DNA of 64,000 nucleotides from Antedon mediterranea. Its lineage: Eukaryota > Echinodermata > Crinoidea > Comatulida > Antedonidae. The stretch spans positions 11,325,001 to 11,389,000 of the forward strand of contig NC_092680.1 in the NCBI RefSeq assembly GCF_964355755.1. The letters are read 5' to 3'. Shown here one piece after another: positions 1 through 11,000 of the stretch; the stretch's first letter is position 1, and every line of letters begins with the position of its first letter. A program made the translations under genes and the position numbers. The notes below the pieces were generated by a model, which was not told where the DNA came from, did no database searches, and was given only the letters and a program-made list of their open reading frames with translations.

Positions 1-498
1 CGGTTTCTATTGTGATTTTAAGCACTTTGATGATTTTGTGTAACCAAGTTTCATCGAAATGTACAAAATGGTCTAAAACGTCTCCAAATGCGATTTGAAG
101 CTATTCTAAGTACTTTTGTGTTTTTATGTTAACAAGTTTTTTCGAAAATCACAAAATGGTCTAAAACGTCTCAAAATGCGATTTGAAGCTATTCTGTACA
201 CTTTGATGTTTTGTGTGAAAAAGTTTTGTCGAAATGCTCAAAATGGTCTAAAACGTTTTTAAAACGATATTAAGCTATTTTGTGCTCTTTGATGTTTTTG
301 TGTAACCAAGTTTCATCGAAATCAACAAAATGGTCTAATACGTCTCCAAATGCGATTTGAAGCTTTTCCAAGCTTTTTGCTGTTTTTATGTTAAGTTTTT
401 TCGAAAATCACAAAATGGTCTAAAACGTCTTCAAATGCGATTTGAAGCTATTCTGTACACTTTGATGTTTTGTGTGAAAAAGTTTTGTCGAAATGCTC

Positions 499-3069
499 AA
501 AATGGTCTAAAACGTTTTTAAATACGATATAAAGCTATTTTGTGATCTTTGATGTTTTTGTGTGAAAAGTTTTATCAAAATGCTCAAAATGGTCTAAAAC
601 GGTTTCTAATGCGATTTGAAGCTATTCTGTACCCTTTGAAGTTTTTTGTGAAAAAGTTTTCTCGAAATGCTCAAAATGGTCTAAAAAGTTTTTATATACC
701 ATATTAAGCTATTTTGTGCACTTTGATGTTTTTTGTGAAAAGTTTTATCGAAATGCTCAAAATGGTCTAAAACGGTTTCTATTGGGATTTTAAGCACTTT
801 GATGATTTTGTGTAACCAAGTTTCATCGAAATGTACAAAATGGTCTAAAACGTCTCCAAATGCGATTTGAAGCTATTCTAAGTACTTTTGTGTTTTTATG
901 TTAACAAGTTTTTTCGAAAATCACAAAATGGTCTAAAACGTCTTCAAATGCGATTTGAAGCTATTCTGTACACTTTTATGTTTTGTGTGAAAAAGTTTTG
1001 TCGAAATTCTCAAAATGGTCTAAAACGTTTTTAAATACGATATTAAGCTGTTTTGTGCACTTTGATGATTTGTGTGAAAAGTTTTAACGAAATGCTCAAA
1101 ATGGTCAAAAACGGTTTCTAATGTGATTTTAAGCACTTTGATGTTCTTGTGTAACCAAGTTTTTTCAAAAATCACAAAATGGTCTAAAACGTCTCCAAAT
1201 GCGATTTGAAGCTTTTCTAAGCACTTTGGTGTTTTTATGTTAACAAGTTTTTTCGAAAATCACAAAATGGTCTAAAACGTCTCCAAATGCGATTTGAAGA
1301 TATTCTGAGCACTTTGGTGTTTTTATGTTAAAAAGTTTTTTCGAAAATCACAAAATAGTCTAAAACGTCTCCAAATGCGATTTGAAGCTATTCTGTACAC
1401 TTTGATGTTTTGTGTGAAAAAGTTTTGTCGAAATGCTCAAAATGGTCTAAAACGTTTTTAAAACGATATTAAGCTATTTTGTGCTCTTTGATGTTTTTGT
1501 GTAACCAAGTTTCATCGAAAATCACAAAATGGTCTAAAACGTCTCAAAATGCGATTTGAAGCTTTTCTAAGCACTTTGGTGTTTTTATGTTAACAAGTTT
1601 TTTCGAAAATCACGAAATGGTTTAAAATATCTCCAAATGCGATTTGAAGATATTCTGAGCACTTTGGTGTTTTTATGTTAAAAAGTTTTTTCGAAAATCA
1701 CAAAATGGTCTAAAACGTCTCCAAATGCGATTTGAAGCTCTTCTGTACACTTTGATGTTTTGTGTGAAAAAGTTTTGTCGAAATGCTCAAAATGGTCTAA
1801 AACGTTTTCAAATACGATATTAAGCTGTTTTGTGCACTTTGATGATTTGTGTGAAAAGTTTTAACGAAATCCTCAAAATGGTCTAAAACGGTTTCTAATG
1901 TGATTTTAAGCACTTTGATGTTTTTGTGTAACCAAGTTTTATCGAAAATCACAAAATAGTCTAAAACGTCTCCAAATGCGATTTGAAGCTTTTCTAAGCA
2001 CTTTGGTGTTTTTATGTTAACAAGTTTTTTCGAAAATCACAAAATGGTCTAAAACGTCTCCAAATGCGATTTGAGGATATTCTGAGCACTTTGGTGTTTT
2101 TTTGTTAAAAAGTTTTTTCGAAAATCACAAAATGGTCTAAAACGTCTCCAAATGCGATTTGAAGCTATTCTGTACACTTTGATGTTTTGTGTGAAAAAGT
2201 TTTGTCGAAATGCTCAAAATGGTCTAAAACATTTTTAAATACGATATTAAGCTATTTTGTGATCTTTGATGTTTTTGTGTGAAAAGTTTTATCGAAATGC
2301 TCAAAATGGTCTAAAACGGTTTCTATTGTGATTTTAAGCACTTTGATGATTTTGTGTAACCAAGTTTCATCGAAATGTACAAAATGGTCTAAAACGTCTC
2401 CAAATGCGATTTGAAGCTATTCTAAGTACTTTTGTGTTTTTATGTTAACAAGTTTTTTCGAAAATCACAAAATGGTCTAAAACGTCTTCAAATGCGATTT
2501 GAAGCTATTCTGTACACTTTGATGTTTTGTGTGAAAAAGTTTTGTCAAAATGCTCAAAATGGTCTAAAACGTTTTTAAAACGATATTAAGCTATTTTGTG
2601 CTCTTTGATGTTTTTGTGTAACCAAGTTTCATCGAAAATCACAACATGGTCTAAAACGTCTCCAAATGCGATTTGAAGCTTTTCTAAGCACTTTGGTGTT
2701 TTTATGTTAACAAGTTTTTTCGAAAATCACAAAATGGTCTAAAACGTCTCCAAATGCGATTTGAAGCTCTTCTGTACACTTTGATGTTTTGTTTGAAAAA
2801 GTTTTGTCGAAATTCTCAAAATGGTCTAAAACGTTTTTAAATTCGATATTAAGCTGTTTTGTGCACTTTGATGATTTGTGTGAAAAGTTTTAACGAAATG
2901 CTCAAAATGGTCAAAAACGGTTTCTAATGTGATTTTAAGCACTTTGATGTTTTTGTGTAACCAAGTTTTTTCAAAAATCACAAAATGGTCTAAAACGTCT
3001 CCAAATGCGATTTGAAGCTTTTCTAAGCACTTTGGTGTTTTTATGTTAACAAGTTTTTTCGAAAATCAC
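499..3069 (+). repeat. Segment duplicated 49.8 kb away (left copy)
   Basis: Thirty monomers beginning E-I-H-A'-B'-D-F-A-B-C''. The same order with the same rare tags (TACCCTTTG in monomer I, AAAAAGTTTTTATATACC in monomer H, GGTTTAAAATATC in C'', AAAACATTTTT in E at 2216) returns at 50323 with an offset of 49,824. The offset falls to 49,562 after the D' monomer at 2469, because the right copy lacks three monomers (262 bp). The shared rare tags make common origin of the two segments clear. Confidence 0.85.
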
Positions 3070-4107
3070 AAAATGGTCTAAAACGTCTCAAAATGCGATT
3101 TGAAGCTAATCTGTACACTTTGATGTTTTGTGTGAAAAAGTTTTGTCGAAATGCTCAAAATGGTCTAAAACGTTTTTAAAACGATATTAAGCTATTTTGT
3201 GCTCTTTGATGTTTTTGTGTAACCAAGTTTCATCGAAATGTACAAAATGGTCTAAAACGTCTTTAAATGCGATTTGAAGCTATTCTAAGTACTTTTGTGT
3301 TTTTATGTTAACAAGTTTTTTCGAAAATCACAAAATGGTCTAAAACGTCTTCAAATGCGATTTGAAGCTATTCTGTACACTTTGATGTTTTGTGTGAAAA
3401 AGTTTTGTCAAAATGCTCAAAATGGTCTAAAACGTTTTTAAAACGATATTAAGCTATTTTGTGCTCTTTGATGTTTTTGTGTAACCAAGTTTCATCGAAA
3501 ATCACAACATGGTCTAAAACGTCTCCAAATGCGATTTGAAGCTTTTCTAAGCACTTTGGTGTTTTTATGTTAACAAGTTTTTTCGAAAATCACAAAATGG
3601 TCTAAAACGTCTCCAAATGCGATTTGAAGCTCTTCAGTACACTTTGATGTTTTGTTTGAAAAAGTTTTGTCGAAATTCTCAAAATGGTCTAAAACGTTTT
3701 TAAATTCGATATTAAGCTGTTTTGTGCACTTTGATGATTTGTGTGAAAAGTTTTAACGAAATGCTCAAAATGGTCTAAAACGGTTTCTAATGTGATTTTA
3801 AGCACTTTGATGTTTTTGTGTAACCAAGTTTTTTCGAAAATCACAAAATAGTCTAAAACGTCTCCAAATGCGATTTGAAGCTTTTCTAAGCACTTTGGTG
3901 TTTTTATGTTAACAAGTTTTTTCGAAAATCACAAAATGGTCTAAAACGTCTCCAAATGCGATTTGAGGATATTCTGAGCACTTTGGTGTTTTTTTGTTAA
4001 AAAGTTTTTTCGAAAATCACAAAATGGTCTAAAACGTCTCCAAATGCGATTTGAAGCTATTCTGTACACTTTGATGTTTTGTGTGAAAAAGTTTTGTCGA
4101 AATGCTC

Positions 4108-4197
4108 AAAATGGTCTAAAACGTTTTTAAAACGATATTATTAAGCTATTTTGTGCTCTTTGATGTTTTTGTGTAACCAAGTTTCATCGAAAATCAC
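4108..4197 (+). repeat. G monomer with ATT insertion (90 bp)
   Basis: This monomer reads GATATTATTAAGC where other G monomers read GATATTAAGC, giving 90 instead of 87 bp. The only other copy of this insertion I noticed is in the G monomer at 58396-58485. A shared rare insertion this far apart suggests descent from one event, although slippage in a short ATT repeat could produce it twice. Confidence 0.85.
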
Positions 4198-4285
4198 AAA
4201 ATGGTCTAAAACGTCTCAAAATGCGATTTGAAGCTTTTCTAAGCACTTTGGTGTTTTTGTGTAACCAAGTTTCATCGAAAATCAC
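4198..4285 (+). repeat. Chimeric B/G monomer
   Basis: The first 60 bases match a B monomer (CTCAAAATG, GAAGCTTTTCTAAGC, CTTTGGTG). The rest matches the tail of a G monomer (TGTGTAACCAAGTTTCATCG). It sits between a G and a complete B monomer, so the order G-B/G-B looks like an 88-bp duplication by misaligned exchange between a G and a B monomer. The switch lies somewhere in the shared TTTTT run. Confidence 0.8.
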
Positions 4286-4634
4286 AAAATGGTCTAAAAC
4301 GTCTCAAAATGCGATTTGAAGCTTTTCTAAGCACTTTGGTGTTTTTATGTTAACAAGTTTTTTCGAAAATCACGAAATGGTCTAAAATATCTCCAAATGC
4401 GATTTGAAGATATTCTGAGCACTTTGGTGTTTTTATGTTGAAAAGTTTTTTCGAAAATCACAAAATGGTCTAAAACGTCTCCAAATGCGATTTGAAGCTC
4501 TTCTGTACACTTTGATGTTTTGTGTGAAAAAGTTTTGTCGAAATGCTCAAAATGGTCTAAAACGTTTTTAAATACGATATTAAGCTGTTTTGTGCACTTT
4601 GATGATAATTGTGAAAAGTTTTAACGAAATGCTC

Positions 4635-4712
4635 AAAATGGTCTAAAACGGTTTCTAATGTGATTTTAAGCACTTTGATGTTTTTGTGTAACCAAGTTTT
4701 TTCGAAAATCAC
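4635..4712 (+). repeat. Example of monomer class A (78 bp)
   Basis: Tags GGTTTCTAATGTG, TTTAAGCAC, TGTGTAACCAAG and tail TTTTTTCGAAAATCAC. It is 10 bp shorter than class B; the missing bases are GAAGCTTTTC. Almost always follows F. The monomer after it usually starts AAAATAGTCT. Confidence 0.9.
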
Positions 4713-4800
4713 AAAATAGTCTAAAACGTCTCCAAATGCGATTTGAAGCTTTTCTAAGCACTTTGGTGTTTTTATGTTAACAAGTTTTTTCGAAAAATAC

Positions 4801-4888
4801 AAAATGGTCTAAAACGTCTCCAAATGCGATTTGAGGATATTCTGAGCACTTTGGTGTTTTTTTGTTAAAAAGTTTTTTCGAAAATCAC
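4801..4888 (+). repeat. Example of monomer class C (88 bp)
   Basis: Tags TTTGAGGATATTCTGAGC and TTTTTTTGTTAAAAAG. Class C'' (for example 6945-7032) differs by GAAGATATT and TTTTATGTTAAAAAG. Both are followed by D in nearly all cases. Confidence 0.9.
4875..4884. other. TTTTCGAAAA palindrome (example)
   Basis: A perfect 10-bp inverted repeat near the end of every A, B and C monomer with the intact CGAAAATCAC tail. It therefore recurs hundreds of times in the window. It is a possible protein-binding or cruciform-prone site, but with no evidence beyond its conservation. Confidence 0.7.
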
Positions 4889-4975
4889 AAAATGGTCTAA
4901 AACGTCTCCAAATGCGATTTGAAGCTATTCTGTACACTTTGATGTTTTGTGTGAAAAAGTTTTGTTGAAATGCTC

Positions 4976-5062
4976 AAAATGGTCTAAAACGTTTTTAAAT
5001 ACGATATAAAGCTATTTTGTGATCTTTGATGTTTTTGTGTGAAAAGTTTTATCGAAATGCTC
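4976..5062 (+). repeat. Example of monomer class E (87 bp)
   Basis: Tags AAAACGTTTTTAAATACG, TTTTGTGATC and GTTTTATCGAAATGCTC. Some copies read AAAACATTTTT. Classes E, F, G and H share the AAAACGTTTTT opening and form one branch of the family. Confidence 0.9.
4986..4995. other. AAAACGTTTT palindrome (example)
   Basis: A perfect 10-bp inverted repeat at monomer positions 11-20 of classes E, F, G and H. It is missing in A, B, C and D (AAAACGTCTC or AAAACGGTTT) and broken by CG to CA in some E copies (AAAACATTTT). Role unknown. Confidence 0.7.
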
Positions 5063-5140
5063 AAAATGGTCTAAAACGGTTTCTATTGTGATTTTAAGCA
5101 CTTTGATGATTTTGTGTAACCAAGTTTCATCGAAATGTAC
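5063..5140 (+). repeat. Example of monomer class A' (78 bp)
   Basis: Like A but with TTCTATTGTG, GATGATTTTGTG and the tail CATCGAAATGTAC. It follows E (or H in the I-H runs, with ATTGGG) and is followed by B'. Confidence 0.9.
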
Positions 5141-5315
5141 AAAATGGTCTAAAACGTCTCCAAATGCGATTTGAAGCTATTCTAAGTACTTTTGTGTTTT
5201 TATGTTAACAAGTTTTTTCGAAAATCACAAAATGGTCTAAAACGTCTTCAAATGCGATTTGAAGCTATTCTGTACACTTTGATGTTTTGTGTGAAAAAGT
5301 TTTGTCAAAATGCTC

Positions 5316-5402
5316 AAAATGGTCTAAAACGTTTTTAAAACGATATTAAGCTATTTTGTGCTCTTTGATGTTTTTGTGTAACCAAGTTTCATCGAAAATC
5401 AC
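5316..5402 (+). repeat. Example of monomer class G (87 bp)
   Basis: Tags TTTTTAAAACGATATTAAGC, TTTTGTGCTC and TAACCAAGTTTCATCG. It starts like E and F but ends like A', so the class itself may be an old recombinant. Followed by B. Confidence 0.88.
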
Positions 5403-5490
5403 AACATGGTCTAAAACGTCTCCAAATGCGATTTGAAGCTTTTCTAAGCACTTTGGTGTTTTTATGTTAACAAGTTTTTTCAAAAATCAC
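5403..5490 (+). repeat. Example of monomer class B (88 bp)
   Basis: Tags GAAGCTTTTCTAAGC (contains AAGCTT), CTTTGGTG and ATGTTAACAAG (contains GTTAAC). This copy opens AACATGG, a tag of B monomers that follow D'-G. Related B' (for example 5141-5228) has CTATTCTAAGTACTTTTG. Confidence 0.9.
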
Positions 5491-5577
5491 AAAATGGTCT
5501 AAAACGTCTCCAAATGCGATTTGAAGCTCTTCTGCACACTTTGATGTTTTGTTTGAAAAAGTTTTGTCGAAATTCTC

Positions 5578-5663
5578 AAAATGGTCTAAAACGTTTTTAA
5601 ATTCGATATTAAGCTATTTTGTGCACTTTGATGATTTGTGTGAAAAGTTTTAACGAAATGCTC
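5578..5663 (+). repeat. Example of monomer class F (86 bp)
   Basis: Tags TTTTGTGCACTTTGATGATT and GTTTTAACGAAATGCTC; contains GTGCAC. Nearly always followed by A. Confidence 0.9.
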
Positions 5664-5829
5664 AAAATGGTCAAAAACGGTTTCTAATGTGATTTTAAGC
5701 ACTTTGATGTTTTTGTGTAACCAAGTTTTTTCGAAAATCACAAAATGGTCTAAAACGTCTCCAAATGCGATTTGAGGATATTCTGAGCACTTTGGTGTTT
5801 TTATGTTAAAAAGTTTTTTCGAAAATCAC

Positions 5830-5916
5830 AAAATGGTCTAAAACGTCTCAAAATGCGATTTGAAGCTAATCTGTACACTTTGATGTTTTGTGTGAAAAAG
5901 TTTTGTCGAAATGCTC
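5830..5916 (+). repeat. Example of monomer class D (87 bp)
   Basis: Tags CTGTACACTTTGATG, GTGTGAAAAAG and tail GTCGAAATGCTC. D is the commonest class and the hub of the order: it is followed by E, F or G. D' (for example 5229-5315) has CTTCAAATG and GTCAAAATGCTC. Confidence 0.9.
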
Positions 5917-6265
5917 AAAATGGTCTAAAACGTTTTTAAAACGATATTAAGCTATTTTGTGCTCTTTGATGTTTTTGTGTAACCAAGTTTCATCGAAATC
6001 AACAAAATGGTCTAATACGTCTCCAAATGCGATTTGAAGCTTTTCCAAGCACTTTGCTGTTTTTATGTTAACAAGTTTTTTCGAAAATCACAAAATGGTC
6101 TAAAACGTCTTCAAATGCGATTTGAAGCTATTCTGTAGACTTTGATGTTTTGTGTGAAAAAGTTTTGTCGAAATGCTCAAAATGGTCTAAAACGTTTTTA
6201 AATACGATATTAAGCTATTTTGTGATCTTTGATGTTTTTGTGTGAAAAGTTTTATCAAAATGCTC

Positions 6266-6438
6266 AAAATGGTCTGAAACGGTTTCTAATGCGATTTGAA
6301 GCTATTCTGTACACTTTGAAGTTTTGTCTGAAAAAGTTTTCTCGAAATGCTCAAAATGGTCTAAAACGTTTTTATATACCATATTAAGCTATTTTGTGCA
6401 CTTTGATGTTTTTTGTGAAAAGTTTTATCGAAATGCTC
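6266..6438 (+). repeat. Example of the I-H monomer pair
   Basis: I (6266-6352) opens GGTCTGAAACGGTTTC, then has the D-like GAAGCTATTCTGTACAC and TTTGAAG. H (6353-6438) has TTTTTATATACCATATTAAGC. The pair sits between E and A', apparently an insertion into the E-A' order, and occurs once in each 3,270-type block and in the flanking mosaic regions. Confidence 0.88.
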
Positions 6439-7555
6439 AAAATGGTCTAAAACGGTTTCTATTGGGATTTTAAGCACTTTGATGATTTTGTGTAACCAAG
6501 TTTCATCGAAATGTACAAAATGGTCTAAAACGTCTCCAAATGCGATTTGAAGCTATTCTAAGTACTTTTGTGTTTTTATGTTAACAAGTTTTTTCGAAAA
6601 TCACAAAATGGTCTAAAACGTCTTTCAAATGCGATTTGAAGCTATTCTGTACACTTTTATGTTTTGTGTGAAAAAGTTTTGTCGAAATTCTCAAAATGGT
6701 CTAAAACGTTTTTAAATACGATATTAAGCTGTTTTGTGCACTTTGATGATTTGTGTGAAAAGTTTTAACGAAATGCTCAAAATGGTCAAAAACGGTTTCT
6801 AATTTGATTTTAAGCACTTTGATGTTTTTGTGTAACCAAGTTTTTTCAAAAATCACAAAATGGTCTAAAACGTCTCCAAATGCGATTTGAAGCTTTTCTA
6901 AGCACTTTGGTGTTTTTATGTTAACAAGTTTTTTCGAAAATCACAAAATGGTCTAAAACGTCTCCAAATGCGATTTGAAGATATTCTGAGCACTTTGGTG
7001 TTTTTATGTTAAAAAGTTTTTTCGAAAATCACAAAATAGTCTAAAACGTCTCCAAATGCGATTTGAAGCTATTCTGTACACTTTGATGTTTTGTGTGAAA
7101 AAGTTTTGTCGAAATGCTCAAAATGGTCTAAAACGTTTTTAAAACGATATTAAGCTATTTTGTGCTCTTTGATGTTTTTTTGTAACCAAGTTTCATCGAA
7201 AATCACAAAATGGTCTAAAACGTCTCAAAATGCGATTTGAAGCTTTTCTAAGCAATTTGGTGTTTTTATGTTAACAAGTTTTTTCGAAAATCACGAAATG
7301 GTCTAAAATGTCTCCAAATGCGATTTGAAGATATTCTGAGCACTTTGGTGTTTTTATGTTAAAAAGTTTTTTCGAAAATCACAAAATGGTCTAAAACGTC
7401 TCCAAATGCGATTTGAAGCTCTTCTGTACACTTTGATGTTTTGTGTGAAAAAGTTTTGTCGAAATGCTCAAAATGGTCTAAAACGTTTTCAAATACGATA
7501 TTAAGCTGTTTTGTGCACTTTGATGATTTGTGTGAAAAGTTTTAACGAAATGCTC

Positions 7556-7633
7556 AAAATGGTCTAAAACGGTTTCTAATGTGATTTTAAGCACTTTGGT
7601 GTTTTTATGTTAACAAGTTTTTTCGAAAATCAC
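7556..7633 (+). repeat. Chimeric A/B short monomer
   Basis: A 78-bp monomer whose first half is class A (GGTTTCTAATGTGATTTTAAGC) and whose second half is class B (CTTTGGTG, TGTTAACAAG) instead of the A ending TGTGTAACCAAG. It directly precedes a C monomer, replacing the usual A-B pair, so one 88-bp monomer equivalent was lost by exchange between A and B. The same chimera recurs at 10826-10903 and at 45699-45776. Confidence 0.85.
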
Positions 7634-8070
7634 AAAATGGTCTAAAACGTCTCCAAATGCGATTTGAGGATATTCTGAGAACTTTGGTGTTTTTTTGTTA
7701 AAAAGTTTTTTCGAAAATCACAAAATGGTCTAAAACGTCTCCAAATGCGATTTGAAGCTATTCTGTACACTTTGATGTTTTGTGTGAAAAAGTTTTGTCG
7801 AAATGCTCAAAATGGTCTAAAACGTTTTTAAATACGATATTAAGCTATTTTGTGATCTTTGATGTTTTTGTGTGAAAAGTTTTATCGAAATGCTCAAAAT
7901 GGTCTAAAACGTTTTTAAAACGATATTAAGCTATTTTGTGCTCTTTGATGTTTTTGTGTAACCAAGTTTCATCGAAAATCACAAAATGGTCTAAAACGTC
8001 GCCAAATGCGATTTGAAGCTTTTCTAAGCACTTTGGTGTTTTTATGTTAACAAGTTTTTTCGAAAAATAC

Positions 8071-11000
8071 AAAATGGTCTAAAACGTCTCCAAATGCGAT
8101 TTGAGGATATTCTGAGCACTTTGGTGTTTTTTTGTTAAAAAGTTTTTTCGAAAATCACAAAATGGTCTAAAACGTCTCCAAATGCGATTTGAAGCTATTC
8201 TGTACACTTTGATGTTTTGTGTGAAAAAGTTTTGTTGAAATGCTCAAAATGGTCTAAAACGTTTTTAAATACGATATAAAGCTATTTTGTGATCTTTGAT
8301 GTTTTTGTGTGAAAAGTTTTATCGAAATGCTCAAAATGGTCTAAAACGGTTTCTATTGTGATTTTAAGCACTTTGATGATTTTGTGTAACCAAGTTTCAT
8401 CGAAATGTACAAAATGGTCTAAAACGTCTCCAAATGCGATTTGAAGCTATTCTAAGTACTTTTGTGTTTTTATGTTAACAAGTTTTTTCGAAAATCACAA
8501 AATGGTCTAAAACGTCTTCAAATGCGATTTGAAGCTATTCTGTACACTTTGATGTTTTGTGTGAAAAAGTTTTGTCAAAATGCTCAAAATGGTCTAAAAC
8601 GTTTTTAAAACGATATTAAGCTATTTTGTGCTCTTTGATGTTTTTGTGTAACCAAGTTTCATCGAAAATCACAACATGGTCTAAAACGTCTCCAAATGCG
8701 ATTTGAAGCTTTTCTAAGCACTTTGGTGTTTTTATGTTAACAAGTTTTTTCAAAAATCACAAAATGGTCTAAAACGTCTCCAAATGCGATTTGAAGCTCT
8801 TCTGCACACTTTGATGTTTTGTTTGAAAAAGTTTTGTCGAAATTCTCAAAATGGTCTAAAACGTTTTTAAATTCGATATTAAGCTATTTTGTGCACTTTG
8901 ATGATTTGTGTGAAAAGTTTTAACGAAATGCTCAAAATGGTCAAAAACGGTTTCTAATGTGATTTTAAGCACTTTGATGTTTTTGTGTAACCAAGTTTTT
9001 TCGAAAATCACAAAATGGTCTAAAACGTCTCCAAATGCGATTTGAGGATATTCTGAGCACTTTGGTGTTTTTATGTTAAAAAGTTTTTTCGAAAATCACA
9101 AAATGGTCTAAAACGTCTCAAAATGCGATTTGAAGCTAATCTGTACACTTTGATGTTTTGTGTGAAAAAGTTTTGTCGAAATGCTCAAAATGGTCTAAAA
9201 CGTTTTTAAAACGATATTAAGCTATTTTGTGCTCTTTGATGTTTTTGTGTAACCAAGTTTCATCGAAATCAACAAAATGGTCTAATACGTCTCCAAATGC
9301 GATTTGAAGCTTTTCCAAGCACTTTGCTGTTTTTATGTTAACAAGTTTTTTCGAAAATCACAAAATGGTCTAAAACGTCTTCAAATGCGATTTGAAGCTA
9401 TTCTGTAGACTTTGATGTTTTGTGTGAAAAAGTTTTGTCGAAATGCTCAAAATGGTCTAAAACGTTTTTAAATACGATATTAAGCTATTTTGTGATCTTT
9501 GATGTTTTTGTGTGAAAAGTTTTATCAAAATGCTCAAAATGGTCTGAAACGGTTTCTAATGCGATTTGAAGCTATTCTGTACACTTTGAAGTTTTGTCTG
9601 AAAAAGTTTTCTCGAAATGCTCAAAATGGTCTAAAACGTTTTTATATACCATATTAAGCTATTTTGTGCACTTTGATGTTTTTTGTGAAAAGTTTTATCG
9701 AAATGCTCAAAATGGTCTAAAACGGTTTCTATTGGGATTTTAAGCACTTTGATGATTTTGTGTAACCAAGTTTCATCGAAATGTACAAAATGGTCTAAAA
9801 CGTCTCCAAATGCGATTTGAAGCTATTCTAAGTACTTTTGTGTTTTTATGTTAACAAGTTTTTTCGAAAATCACAAAATGGTCTAAAACGTCTTTCAAAT
9901 GCGATTTGAAGCTATTCTGTACACTTTTATGTTTTGTGTGAAAAAGTTTTGTCGAAATTCTCAAAATGGTCTAAAACGTTTTTAAATACGATATTAAGCT
10001 GTTTTGTGCACTTTGATGATTTGTGTGAAAAGTTTTAACGAAATGCTCAAAATGGTCAAAAACGGTTTCTAATTTGATTTTAAGCACTTTGATGTTTTTG
10101 TGTAACCAAGTTTTTTCAAAAATCACAAAATGGTCTAAAACGTCTCCAAATGCGATTTGAAGCTTTTCTAAGCACTTTGGTGTTTTTATGTTAACAAGTT
10201 TTTTCGAAAATCACAAAATGGTCTAAAACGTCTCCAAATGCGATTTGAAGATATTCTGAGCACTTTGGTGTTTTTATGTTAAAAAGTTTTTTCGAAAATC
10301 ACAAAATAGTCTAAAACGTCTCCAAATGCGATTTGAAGCTATTCTGTACACTTTGATGTTTTGTGTGAAAAAGTTTTGTCGAAATGCTCAAAATGGTCTA
10401 AAACGTTTTTAAAACGATATTAAGCTATTTTGTGCTCTTTGATGTTTTTTTGTAACCAAGTTTCATCGAAAATCACAAAATGGTCTAAAACGTCTCAAAA
10501 TGCGATTTGAAGCTTTTCTAAGCAATTTGGTGTTTTTATGTTAACAAGTTTTTTCGAAAATCACGAAATGGTCTAAAATGTCTCCAAATGCGATTTGAAG
10601 ATATTCTGAGCACTTTGGTGTTTTTATGTTAAAAAGTTTTTTCGAAAATCACAAAATGGTCTAAAACGTCTCCAAATGCGATTTGAAGCTCTTCTGTACA
10701 CTTTGATGTTTTGTGTGAAAAAGTTTTGTCGAAATGCTCAAAATGGTCTAAAACGTTTTCAAATACGATATTAAGCTGTTTTGTGCACTTTGATGATTTG
10801 TGTGAAAAGTTTTAACGAAATGCTCAAAATGGTCTAAAACGGTTTCTAATGTGATTTTAAGCACTTTGGTGTTTTTATGTTAACAAGTTTTTTCGAAAAT
10901 CACAAAATGGTCTAAAACGTCTCCAAATGCGATTTGAGGATATTCTGAGCTCTTTGGTGTTTTTTTGTTAAAAAGTTTTTTCGAAAATCACAAAATGGTC

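Larger units (their letters stand above)
1..4800 (+). repeat. Mixed satellite segment left of the block repeats
   Basis: The segment opens inside an A' monomer (first full monomer at 65) and contains 55 whole monomers. It includes one short 85-bp B monomer at 327-411 that lost three bases in TTAACAAG, an I-H pair at 586-758, and two runs of the D'-G-B-D-F-A cassette (from 2469 and from 3332). 499 to about 3069 is repeated near 50323-52631. It contains a chimeric monomer at 4198-4285 and a G monomer with a three-base insertion at 4108-4197. It holds no gene. Confidence 0.9.
4801..8070 (+). repeat. 3,270-bp block repeat, copy 1 (38 monomers)
   Basis: Monomer order: C D E A' B' D' G B D F A C D G B D E I H A' B' D F A B C'' D G B C'' D F A/B C D E G B. 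Tags that recur exactly 3,270 bp later include GTTGAAATGCTC, GTCTGAAAAAG, CTTTCAAATG (one extra T) and TCTAATTTG. The last monomer ends CGAAAAATAC, as does the monomer before the block (4713-4800), so the block boundary probably arose by exchange inside that B monomer. The first 30 monomers also form the final third of each long HOR copy further right. Confidence 0.9.

Noticed and set aside
4557-4802. 81-codon open frame on the minus strand, repeated at 20910-21155, 31761-32006 and 42700-42945
   Set aside because: It spans three satellite monomers (F-A-B, 86+78+88 = 252 bp, a multiple of three) and exists only where the tail reads CGAAAAATAC; the usual CGAAAATCAC gives a stop at the second codon. 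It begins with TTG, not ATG, and has no gene context. Conservation between copies is simply the HOR identity.
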